64,000 nucleotides of DNA, taken from positions 1 to 64,000 of the forward strand of contig JBBELK010001069.1 of assembly GCA_037783545.1 (NCBI GenBank), written 5' to 3'. Positions 48,742-60,500 of the stretch are shown piece after piece. The number at the start of each line of letters is the position of its first letter. Within the stretch, counting starts at the first letter, position 1. The notes beneath the pieces were generated by a model. That model was given only the letters and a program-made list of their open reading frames with translations. It did no database searches and was not told the DNA's origin. Source of the stretch: Henricia sp. BOLD:AAB3569 (Eukaryota; Echinodermata; Asteroidea; Spinulosida; Echinasteridae). The position numbers and the translations under genes were made by a program.

Positions 48742-51700
48742 CAATATAGAGAGTTTGGAGCATGCAAAATTTGAAGTTCGTCGGAACATTTTTCGACCTC
48801 CACATTTGCCGACGTTTGGACCACACTTTGACCAAATTGACGAGCCAAACTGGGGTGCGTCAACGACAGTCCGAAGGACTGAGCATGCGCACGACTCAGG
48901 AGTACACCAAAGAGGTGTGTACAGACAGCCACGGTTTGCGTGAGCAGTCAGGAAACCAGTTTTCCTTAAACTTTGAAATTTCTCTGCAATTTCCCGGCGA
49001 AAGTCTGTCAATTTTTTAGGACAAGTGCGCAATATAGAGAGTTTGGAGCATGCAAAATTTGAAGTTCGTCGGAACATTTTTCGACCTCCAAATTTGCCGA
49101 CGTTTGGACCACACTTTGACCAAATTGCCGAGCCAAACTGGGGTGCGTCAACGACAGTCCGAAGGACTGAGCATGCGCACGACTCAGGAGTACATCAAAA
49201 AGGTGTGTACAGACAGCCACGGTTTGCGTGAGCAGACAGGAAGCCCCGACCCAGTTTTCCCTAAACTTTGAAATTTCTCTGCCATTTCCCGGCGAAAGTC
49301 TGTCAATTTTTTAGGACAAGTGCGCAATATAGAGAGTTTGGAGCATGCAAAATTTGACATTCGTCGGAACATTTTTCGACCTCCAAATTTGCCGACGTTT
49401 GGACCACACTTTGACCAAATTGCCGAGCCAAACTGGGGTGCGTCAACGACAGTCCGAAGGACTGAGCATGCGCACGACTCAGGAGTACACCAAAGATGTG
49501 TGTACAGACAGCCACGGTTTGCGTGAGCAGTCAGGAAGCCCCAACCCAGTTTTCCCTAAACTTTGAAATTTCTCTGCCATTTCCCGGCGAAAGTCTGTCA
49601 ATTTTTTAGGACAAGTGCGCAATATAGAGAGTTTGGAGCATGCAAAATTTGAAGTTCGTGGGAACATTTTTCGACCTCCAAATTTGCCGACGTTTGGACC
49701 ACACTTTGACCAAATTGCCGAGCCAAACTGGGGTGCGTCAACGACAGTCCGAAGGACTGAGCATGCGCAAGACTCAGGAGTACACCAAAGAGGTGTGTAC
49801 AGACAGCCACGGTTTGCGTGAGCAGTCAGGAAGCCCCAACCCAGTTTTCCCTAAACTTTGAAATTTCTGTGCCATTTCCCGGCGAAAGTCTGTCAATTTT
49901 TCAGGACAAGTGCGCAATATAGAGAGTTTGGAGCATGCAAAATTTGAAGTTCGTCGGAACATTTTTCGACCTCCAAATTTGCCGACGTTTGGACCACACT
50001 TTGACCAAATTTCCGAGCCAAACTGGGGTGCGTCAACGACAGTCCGAAGGACTGAGCATGCGCACGACTCAGGAGTACACCAAAGAGGTGTGTACAGACA
50101 GCCACGGTTTGCGTGAGCAGTCAGGAAGCCCCAACCCAGTTTTCCCTAAACTTTGAAATTTCTCTGCCATTTCCCGGCGAAAGTCTGTCAATTTTTTAGG
50201 ACAAGTGCGCAATATAGAGAGTTTGGAGCATGCAAAATTTGAAGTTCGTCGGAACATTTTTCGACCTCCAAATTTGCCGACGTTTGGACCACACTTTGAC
50301 CAAATTGCCGAGCCAAACTGGGGTGCGTCAACGACAGTCCGAAGGACTGAGCATGCGCACGACTCAGGAGTACACCAAAGAGGTGTGTACAGACAGCCAC
50401 GGTTTGCGTGAGCAGTCAGGAAGCCCCAACCCAGTTTTCCCTAAACTTTGAAATTTCTCTGCCATTTCCCGGCGAAAGTCTGTCAATTTTTTAGGACAAG
50501 TGCGCAATATAGAGAGTTTGGAGCATGCAAAATTTGAAGTTCGTGGGAACATTTTTCGACCTCCAAATTTGCCGACGTTTGGACCACACTTTGACCAAAT
50601 TGCCGAGCCAAACTGGGGTGCGTCAACGACAGTCCGAAGGACTGAGCATGCGCACGACTCAGGAGTACACCAAAGAGGTGTGTACAGACAGCCACGGTTT
50701 GCGTGAGCAGTCAGGAGCCCCAACCCAGTTTTCCCTAAACTTTGAAATTTCTCTGCCATTTCCCGGCGAAAGTCTGTCATTTTTTTAGGACAAGTGCGCA
50801 ATATAGAGCGTTTGGAGCATGCAAAATTTGAAGTTCGTCGGAACATTTTTCGACCTCCAAATTTGCCGACGTTTGGACCACACTTTGACCAAATTGCCGA
50901 GCCAAACTGGGGTGCGTCAACGACAGTCCGAAGGACTGAGCATGCGCACGACTCAGGAGTACACCAAAGAGGTGTGTACAGACAGCCACGATTTGCGTGA
51001 GCAGTCAGGAAGCCCCAACCCAGTTTTCCCTAAACTTTGAAATTTCTCTGCCATTTCCCGGCGAAAGTCTGTCATTTTTTTAGGACAAGTGCGCAATATA
51101 GTGAGTTTGGAGCATGCAAAATTTGAAGTTCGTCGGAACATTTTTCGACCTCCAAATTTGCCGACGTTTGGACCACACTTTGACCAAATTGCCGAGCCAA
51201 ACTGGGGTGCGTCAACGACAGTCCGAAGGACTGAGCATGCGCACGACTCAGGAGTACACCAAAGAGGTGTGTACAGACAGCCACGGTTTGCGTGAGCAGT
51301 CAGGAAGCCCCAACCCAGTTTTCCCTAAACTTTGAAATTTCTCTGCCATTTCCCGGCGAAAGTCTGTCAATTTTTTAGGACAAGTGCGCAATATAGAGAG
51401 TTTGGAGCATGCAAAATTTGAAGTTCGTCGGAACATTTTTCGACCTCCAAATTTGCCGACGTTTGGACCACACTTTGACCAAATTGCCGAGCCAAACTGG
51501 GGTGCGTCAACACAGTCCGAAGGACTGAGCATGCGCACGACTCAGGAGTACACCAAAGAGGTGTGTACAGACAGCCACGGTTTGCATGAGCAGTCAGGAA
51601 GCCCCAACCCAGTTTTCCCTAAACTTTGAAATTTCTCTGCCATTTCGCGGCGAAAGTCTGTCAATTTTTTAGGACAAGTGCGCAATATAGAGAGTTTGGA

Positions 51701-52285
51701 GCATGCAAAATTTGAAGTTCGTGGGAACATTTTTCGACCTCCAAATTTGCCGACGTTTGGACCACACTTTGACCAAATTGCCGAGCCAAACTGGGGTGCG
51801 TCAACGACAGTCCGAAGGACTGAGCATGCGCACGACTCAGGAGTACACCAAAGAGGTGTGTACAGACAGCCACGGTTTGCGTGAGCAGTCAGGAAGCCCC
51901 AACCCAGTTTCCCCTCAACTTTGAAATTTCTCTGCCATTTCCCGGCGAAAGTCTGTCAATTTTTCAGGACAAGTGCGCAATATAGAGAGTTTGGAGCATG
52001 CAAAATTTGAAGTTCGTCGGAACATTTTTCGACCTCCAAAATTGCCGACGTTTGGACCACACTTTGACCAAATTGCCGAGCCAAACTGGGGTGTGTCAAC
52101 GACAGTCCGAAGGACTGAGCATGCGCACGACTCAGGAGTACACCAAAGAGGTGTGTACAGACAGCCACGGTTTGCGTGAGCAGTCAGGAAGCCCCAACCC
52201 AGTTTTCCCTAAACTTTGAAATTTCTCTGCCATTTCCCGGCGAAAGTCTGTCAATTTTTTTAGGACAAGTGCGCAATATAGAGAG

Positions 52286-52571
52286 TTGTTGTTGTTGTTG
52301 TATATTTTATGGCATCTTCGGCAACTAAGGCCCTTTATGCCATCAACTATACGGTTTTAGCTTTAACTATACTACATTATCAACTTGAGATGACGAAGAA
52401 GGAGTTGCAGTTTTAGAAGTGGGAGGAAAACCCCCAGAGAAATGCCCCAGGGGAAACCCACGCGGTCAAGTAGGGACTGCAAACCCAATCCACATACACG
52501 CCCCGGATTCGAACCCGGGACCCCAGAGGTGAAAGGCGAGGAAAGAACACGTACGCCAACCCGACCGCCCC
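52286..52571 (-). mobile_element. tRNA-derived SINE, lineage B, copy 3
   Basis: 286 bp; target duplication CAATATAGAGAGTT at 52274-52287 and 52572-52585. I see no difference from the copy at 48456-48741, of which it is a duplicate through the 3.83-kb unit. It is the last SINE in the window. Confidence 0.9.
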
Positions 52572-53149
52572 CAATATAGAGAGTTTGGAGCATGCAAAAT
52601 TTGAAGTTCGTCGGAACATTTTTCGACCTCCACATTTGCCGACGTTTGGACCACACTTTGACCAAATTGACGAGCCAAACTGGGGTGCGTCAACGACAGT
52701 CCGAAGGACTGAGCATGCGCACGACTCAGGAGTACACCAAAGAGGTGTGTACAGACAGCCACGGTTTGCGTGAGCAGTCAGGAAACCAGTTTTCCTTAAA
52801 CTTTGAAATTTCTCTGCAATTTCCCGGCGAAAGTCTGTCAATTTTTTAGGACAAGTGCGCAATATAGAGAGTTTGGAGCATGCAAAATTTGAAGTTCGTC
52901 GGAACATTTTTCGACCTCCAAATTTGCCGACGTTTGGACCACACTTTGACCAAATTGCCGAGCCAAACTGGGGTGCGTCAACGACAGTCCGAAGGACTGA
53001 GCATGCGCACGACTCAGGAGTACATCAAAAAGGTGTGTACAGACAGCCACGGTTTGCGTGAGCAGACAGGAAGCCCCGACCCAGTTTTCCCTAAACTTTG
53101 AAATTTCTCTGCCATTTCCCGGCGAAAGTCTGTCAATTTTTTAGGACAA

Positions 53150-56097
53150 GTGCGCAATATAGAGAGTTTGGAGCATGCAAAATTTGAAGTTCGTCGGAAC
53201 ATTTTTCGACTTCCAAATTTGCCGACGTTTGGACCACACTTTGATAAAATTGCCGAGCCAATCTGGGGTGCGTCAACGACAGTCCGAAGGACTGAGCATG
53301 CGCACGACTCAGGAGTACACCGAAGAGGTGTGTACAGACAGCTACGGTTTGCGTGAGCAGTCAGGAAGCCCTAACCCAGTTTTCCCTAAACTTTGACATT
53401 TCTCTGCCATTTCCAGGCGAAAGTCTGTCAATTTTTTAGGACAAGTGCGCAATATAGAGAGTTTGGAGCATACAAAATTTGAAGTTCGTCGGAACATTTT
53501 TCGACCTCCAAATTTGCCGACGTTTGGACCACACTTTGACCAAATTGCCGAGCCAAACTGGGGTGCGTCAACGACAGTCCGAAGGACTGAGCATGCGCAC
53601 GACTCAGGAGTACACCAAAGAGGTGTGTACAGACAGCCACGGTTTGCGTGAGCAGTCAGGAGCCCCAACCCAGTTTTCCCTAAACTTTGAAATTTCTCTG
53701 CCATTTCCCGGCGAAAGTCTGTCATTTTTTTAGGACAAGTGCGCAATATAGAGCGTTTGGAGCATGCAAAATTTGAAGTTCGTCGGAACATTTTTCGACC
53801 TCCAAATTTGCCGACGTTTGGACCACACTTTGACCAAATTGCCGAGACAAACTGGGGTGCGTCAACGACAGTCCGAAGGACTGAGCATGCGCACGACTCA
53901 GGAGTACACCAAAGAGGTGTGTACAGACAGCCACGATTTGCGTGAGCAGTCAGGAAGCCCCAACCCAGTTTTCCCTAAACTTTGAAATTTCTCTGCCATT
54001 TCCCGGCGAAAGTCTGTCAATTTTTTAGGACAAGTGCGCAATATAGAGAGTTTGGAGCATGCAAAATTTGAAGTTCGTCGGAACATTTTTCGACCTCCAA
54101 ATTTGCCGACGTTTGGACCACACTTTGACCAAATTGCCGAGCCAAACTGGGGTGCGTCAACGACAGTCCGAAGGACTGAGCATGCGCACGACTCAGGAGT
54201 ACACCAAAGAGGTGTGTACAGACAGCCACGGTTTGCGTGAGCAGTCAGGAAGCCCCAACCCAGTTTTCCCTAAACTTTGAAATTTTTCTGCCATTTCCCG
54301 GCGAAAGTCTGTCATTTTTTTAGGACAAGTGCGCAATATAGAGAGTTTGGAGCATGCAAAATTTGAAGTTCGTGGGAACATTTTTCGACCTCCAAATTTG
54401 CCGACGTTTGGACCACACTTTGACCAAATTGCCGAGCCAAACTGGGGTGCGTCAACGACAGTCCGAAGGACTGAGCATGCGCACGACTCAGGAGTACACC
54501 AAAGAGGTGTGTACAGACAGCCACGGTTTGCGTGAGCAGTCAGGAAGCCCCAACCCAGTTTTCCCTAAACTTTGAAATTTCTCTGCCATTTCCCGGCGAA
54601 AGTCTGTCAATTTTTTAGGACAAGTGCGCAATATATAGAGTTTGGAGCATGCAAAATTTGAAGTTCGTCGGAACATTTGTCGACCTCCAAATTTGCCGAC
54701 GTTTGGACCACACTTTGATAAAATTGCCGAGCCAATCTGGGGTGCGTCAACGACAGTCCGAAGGACTGAGCATGCGCACGACTCAGGAGTACACCAAAGA
54801 GGTGTGTACAGACAGCTACGGTTTGCGTGAGCAGTCAGGAAGCCCTAACCCAGTTTTCCCTAAACTTTGACATTTCTCTGCCATTTCCAGGCGAAAGTCT
54901 GTCAATTTTTTAGGACAAGTGCGCAATATAGAGAGTTTGGAGCATACAAAATTTGAAGTTCGTCGGAACATTTTTCGACCTCCAAATTTGCCGACGTTTG
55001 GACCACACTTTGACCAAATTGCCGAGCCAAACTGGGGTGCGTCAACGACAGTCCGAAGGACTGAGCATGCGCACGACTCAGGAGTACACCAAAGAGGTGT
55101 GTACAGACAGCCACGGTTTGCGTGAGCAGTCAGGAGCCCCAACCCAGTTTTCCCTAAACTTTGAAATTTCTCTGCCATTTCCCGGCGAAAGTCTGTCATT
55201 TTTTTAGGACAAGTGCGCAATATAGAGCGTTTGGAGCATGCAAAATTTGAAGTTCGTCGGAACATTTTTCGACCTCCAAATTTGCCGACGTTTGGACCAC
55301 ACTTTGACCAAATTGCCGAGCCAAACTGGGGTGCGTCAACGACAGTCCGAAGGACTGAGCATGCGCACGACTCAGGAGTACACCAAAGAGGTGTGTACAG
55401 ACAGCCACGATTTGCGTGAGCAGTCAGGAAGCCCCAACCCAGTTTTCCCTAAACTTTGAAATTTCTCTGCCATTTCCCGGCGAAAGTCTGTCAATTTTTT
55501 AGGACAAGTGCGCAATATAGAGAGTTTGGAGCATGCAAAATTTGAAGTTCGTCGGAACATTTTTCGACCTCCAAATTTGCCGACGTTTGGACCACACTTT
55601 GACCAAATTGCCGAGCCAAACTGGGGTGCGTCAACGACAGTCCGAAGGACTGAGCATGCGCACGACTCAGGAGTACACCAAAGAGGTGTGTACAGACAGC
55701 CACGGTTTGCGTGAGCAGTCAGGAAGCCCCAACCCAGTTTTCCCTAAACTTTGAAATTTTTCTGCCATTTCCCGGCGAAAGTCTGTCATTTTTTTAGGAC
55801 AAGTGCGCAATATAGAGAGTTTGGAGCATGCAAAATTTGAAGTTCGTGGGAACATTTTTCGACCTCCAAATTTGCCGACGTTTGGACCACACTTTGACCA
55901 AATTGCCGAGCCAAACTGGGGTGCGTCAACGACAGTCCGAAGGACTGAGCATGCGCACGACTCAGGAGTACACCAAAGAGGTGTGTACAGACAGCCACGG
56001 TTTGCGTGAGCAGTCAGGAAGCCCCAACCCAGTTTTCCCTAAACTTTGAAATTTCTCTGCCATTTCCCGGCGAAAGTCTGTCAATTTTTCAGGACAA
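53150..56097 (+). repeat. 1.474-kb higher-order repeat of five monomers, two copies
   Basis: Paired markers are 1474 bp apart: CCAATCTGG (53246 and 54720 area), GGAGCATACAAAA (about 53466 and 54940), AGAGCGTTTGG (about 53751 and 55225), CACGATTTGCG (about 53933 and 55407), AAATTTTTCTG (about 54282 and 55756) and GTTCGTGGG (about 54369 and 55843). The first monomer of copy 1 begins GACTTCC, while copy 2 begins TTTGTCGACCTCC as does the related monomer near 26643. Copy 1 is therefore joined to its left neighbour by an exchange inside that monomer. Confidence 0.88.
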
Positions 56098-59000
56098 GTG
56101 CGCAATATAGAGAGTTTGGAGCATGCAAAATTTGAAGTTCGTCGGAACATTTTTCGACCTCCAAATTTGCCGACGTTTGGACCACACTTTGACCAAATTG
56201 CCGAGCCAAACTGGGTTGCGTCAACGACAGTCCGAAGGACTGAGCATGCGCACGACTCAGGAGTACACCAAAGAGGTGTGTACAGACAGCCACGGTTTGC
56301 GTGAGCAGTCAGGAAGCCCCAACCCAGTTTTCCTTAAACTTTGAAATTTCTCTGCCATTTCCCGGCGAAAGTCTGTCAATTTTTTAGGACAAGTGCGCAA
56401 TATAGAGAGTTTGGAGCATGCAAAATTTGAAGTTCGTCGGAACATTTTTCGACCTCCAAATTTGCCGACGTTTGGACCAAACTTTGACCAAATTGCCGAG
56501 CCAAACTGGGGTGCGTCAACGACAGTCCGAAGGACTGAGCATGCGCACGACTCAGGAGTACATCAAAAAGGTGTGTACAGACAGCGACGGTTTGCGTGAG
56601 CAGTCAGGAAGCCCCAACCCAGTTTTCCCTAAACTTTGAAATTTCTCTGCCATTTCCCGGCGAAAGTCTGTCAATTTTTTAGGACAAGTGCGCAATATAG
56701 AGAGTTTGGAGCATGCAAAATTTGAAGTTCGTCGGAACATTTTTCGACTTCCAAATTTGCCGACGTTTGGACCAAACTTTGACCAAATTGCCGAGCCAAA
56801 CTGGGGTGCGTCAACGACAGTCCGAAGGACTGAGCATGCGCACGACTCAGGAGTACATCAAAAAGGTGTGTACAGACAGCGACGGTTTGCGTGAGCAGTC
56901 AGGAAGCCCCAACCCAGTTTTCCCTAAACTTGGAAATTTCTCTGCCATTTCCCGGCGAAAGTCTGTCAATTTTTTAGGACAAGTGCGCAATATAGAGAGT
57001 TTGGAGCATGCAAAATTTGAAGTTCGTCGGAACATTTTTCGACTTCCAAATTTGCCGACGTTTGGACCACACTTTGACCAATTTGCCGAGCCAAACTGGG
57101 GTGCGTCAACGACAGTCCCAAGGACTGAGCATGCGCACGACTCAGCAGTACACCAAAGAGGTGTGTACAGACAGCCACGGTTTGCGTGAGCAGTCAGGAA
57201 GCCCCTACCCAGTTTTCCCTAAACTTTGAAATTTCTCTGCCATTTCCCGGCGAAAGTCTGTCAATTTTTTAGGACAAGTGCGCAATATAGAGAGTTTGGA
57301 GCATGCAAAATTTTAAGTTCGTCGGAACATTTTTCGACTTCCAAATTTGCCGACGTTTGGACCACACTTTGACCAAATTGCCGAGCCAAACTGGGGTGCG
57401 TCAACGACAGTCCGAAGGACTGAGCATGCGCACGACTCAGGAGTACATCAAAAAGGTGTGTACAGACAGCCACGGTTTGCGTGAGCAGTCAGGAAGCCCC
57501 AACCCAGTTTTCCCTAAACTTTGAAATTTCTCTGCCATTTCCCGGCGAAAGTCTGTCAATTTTTTAGGACAAGTGCGCAATATAGAGAGTTTGGAGCATG
57601 CAAAATTTGAAGTTCGTCGGAACATTTTTCGACTTCCAAATTTGCCGACGTTTGGACCACACTTTGACCAAATTGCCGAGCCAAACTGGGGTGCGTCAAC
57701 GACAGTCCGAAGGACTGAGCATGCGCACGACTCAGGAGTACACCAAAGAGGTGTGTACAGACAGCCACGGTTTGCGTGAGCAGTCAGGAAGCCCCTAGCC
57801 AGTTTTCCCTAAACTTTGAAATTTCTCTGCCATTTCCCGGCGAAAGTCTGTCAATTTTTTAGGACAAGTGCGCAATATAGAGAGTTTGGAGCATGCAAAA
57901 TTTGAAGTTCGTCGGAACATTTTTCGACTTCCAAATTTGCCGACGTTTGGACCACACTTTGACCAAATTGCCGAGCCAAACTGGGGTGCGTCAACGACAG
58001 TCCGAAGGACTGAGCATGCGCACGACTCAGGAGTACACCAAAGAGGTGTGTACAGACAGCCACGGTTTGCGGGAGCAGTCAGGAAGCCCCAACCCAGTTT
58101 TCCCTAAACTTTGAAATTTCTCTGCCATTTCCCGGCGAAAGTCTGTCATTTTTTTAGGACAAGTGCGCAATATAGAGAGTTTGGAGCATGCAAAATTTGA
58201 AGTTCGTCGGAACATTTTTCGACCTCCAAATTTGCCGACGTTTGGACCACACTTTGACCAAATTGCCGAGCCAAACTGGGGTGCGTCAACGACAGTCCGA
58301 AGGACTGAGCATGCGCACGACTCAGGAGTACACCAAAGAGGTGTGTACAGACAGCCACGGTTTGCGTGAGCTGTCAGGAAGCCCCAACCCAGTTTTCCCT
58401 AAACTTTGAAATTTCTCTGCATTTCCCGGCGAAAGTCTGTCAATTTTTTAGGACAAGTGCACAATATAGAGAGTTTGGAGCATGCAAAATTTGAAGTTCG
58501 TCGGAACATTTTTCGACCTCCAAATTTGCCGACGTTTGGACCACACTTTGATCAAATTGCCGAGCCAAACTGGGGTGCGTCAACGACAGTCCGAAGGACT
58601 GAGCATGCGCACGACTCAGGAGTACATCAAAAAGGTGTGTACAGACAGCCACGGTTTGCGTGAGCAGTCAGGAAGCCCCAACCCAGTTTTCCCTAAACTT
58701 TGAAATTTCTCTGCCATTTCCCGGCGAAAGTCTGTCAATTTTTTAGGACAAGTGCGCAATATAGAGAGTTTGGAGCATGCAAAATTTGAAGTTCGTCGGA
58801 ACATTTTTCGACTTCCAAATTTGCCGACGTTTGGACCACACTTTGACCAAATTGCCGAGCCAAACTGGGGTGCGTCAACGACAGTCCGAAGGACTGAGCA
58901 TGCGCACGACTCAGGAGTACACCAAAGAGGTGTGTACAGACAGCCACGGTTTGCGTGAGCAGTCAGGAAGCCCCTAGCCAGTTTTCCCTAAACTTTGAAA

Positions 59001-60500
59001 TTTCTCTGCCATTTCCCGGCGAAAGTCTGTCAATTTTTTAGGACAAGTGCGCAATATAGAGAGTTTGGAGCATGCAAAATTTGAAGTTCGTCGGAACATT
59101 TTTCGACTTCCAAATTTGCCGACGTTTGGACCACACTTTGACCAAATTGCCGAGCCAAACTGGGGTGCGTCAACGACAGTCCGAAGGACTGAGCATGCGC
59201 ACGACTCAGGAGTACACCAAAGAGGTGTGTACAGACAGGCACGGTTTGCGTGAGCAGTCAGGAAGCCCCAACCCAGTTTTCCCTAAACTTTGAAATTTCT
59301 CTGCCATTTCCAGGCGAAAGTCTGTCAATTTGTCAGGACAAGTGCGCAATATAGAGAGTTTGGAGCATGCAAAATTTGAAGTTCGTCGGAACATTTTTCG
59401 ACCTCCAAATTTGCCGACGTTTGGACCAAACTTTGACCAAATTGCCGAGCCAAACTGGGGTGCGTCAACGACAGTCCGAAGGACTGAGCATGCGCACGAC
59501 TCAGGAGTACACCAAAGAGGTGTGTACAGACAGCCACGGTTTGCGTGAGCAGTCAGGAAGCCCCAACCCAGTTTTCCTTAAACTTTGAAATTTCTCTGCC
59601 ATTTCCCGGCGAAAGTCTGTCAATTTTTTAGGACAAGTGCGCAATATAGAGAGTTTGGAGCATGCAAAATTTGAAGTTCGTCGGAACATTTTTCGACCTC
59701 CAAATTTGCCGACGTTTGGACCAAACTTTGACCAAATTGCCGAGCCAAACTGGGGTGCGTCAACGAGAGTCCGAAGGACTGAGCATGCGCACGACTCAGG
59801 AGTACATCAAAAAGGTGTGTACAGACAGCGACGGTTTGCGTGAGCAGTCAGGAAGCCCCAACCCAGTTTTCCCTAAACTTTGAAATTTCTCTGCCATTTC
59901 CCGGCGAAAGTCTGTCAATTTTTTAGGACAAGTGCGCAATATAGAGAGTTTGGAGCATGCAAAATTTGAAGTTCGTCGGAACATTTTTCGACTTCCAAAT
60001 TTGCCGACGTTTGGACCACACTTTGACCAATTTGCCGAGCCAAACTGGGGTGCGTCAACGACAGTCCCAAGGACTGAGCATGCGCACGACTCAGGAGTAC
60101 ACCAAAGAGGTGTGTACAGACAGCCACGGTTTGCGTGAGCAGTCAGGAAGCCCCTACCCAGTTTTCCCTAAACTTTGAAATTTCTCTGCCATTTCCCGGC
60201 GAAAGTCTGTCAATTTTTTAGGACAAGTGCGCAATATAGAGAGTTTGGAGCATGCAAAATTTGAAGTTCGTCGGAACATTTTTCGACTTCCAAATTTGCC
60301 GACGTTTGGACCACACTTTGACCAAATTGCCGAGCCAAACTGGGGTGCGTCAACGACAGTCCGAAGGACTGAGCATGCGCACGACTCAGGAGTACACCAA
60401 AGAGGTTTGTACAGACAGCCACGGTTTGCGTGAGCAGTCAGGAAGCCCCAACCCAGTTTTCCCTAAACTTTGAAATTTCTCTGCCATTTTCCGGAGAAAG
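56098..60500 (+). repeat. SINE-free monomers with a ten-monomer (2.95-kb) periodicity
   Basis: Rare variants pair at about 2949 bp: GACCAATTTGCCGAG with AGTCCCAAGG (near 57080-57120 and 60028-60068), CAGCGACGG (near 56882 and 59827) and GCCCCTACCC (near 57202 and 60150). A shorter four-monomer step of 1179 bp is also seen for GCCCCTAGCCAG (57793 and 58972). The monomer near 59.33 kb carries the TTTGTCAGG and GGACCAAACTTTG variants of the six-monomer block at 28.6 kb, about 30 kb away. No gene or RNA is visible. Confidence 0.75.

Larger units (their letters stand above)
45490..53149 (+). repeat. 3.83-kb unit in two nearly identical tandem copies, each with a SINE-B
   Basis: Copy 1 is about 45490-49319 and copy 2 about 49320-53149, offset 3830 bp (12 monomers plus the SINE). 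Paired markers include TTTGACATTCG (45526 and 49356), TTTCTGTGCC (46035 and 49865), AGAGCGTTTGG (46976 and 50806), ATAGTGAGTTTGG (47270 and 51100), CAACACAGTCC (47680 and 51510) and the SINE-B (48456 and 52286). I noticed very few differences, for example CATGCACAATT against CATGCAAAATT (47287 and 51117) and TTCCCGG against TTCGCGG (47816 and 51646). This is the youngest large duplication visible here. A third copy does not follow: after 53150 the sequence switches to another unit. Confidence 0.93.

Noticed and set aside
47-52571. Sixteen separate SINE transpositions
   Set aside because: Only two insertion points with two target duplications exist, and the flanks match too, so copying within the array explains the number.
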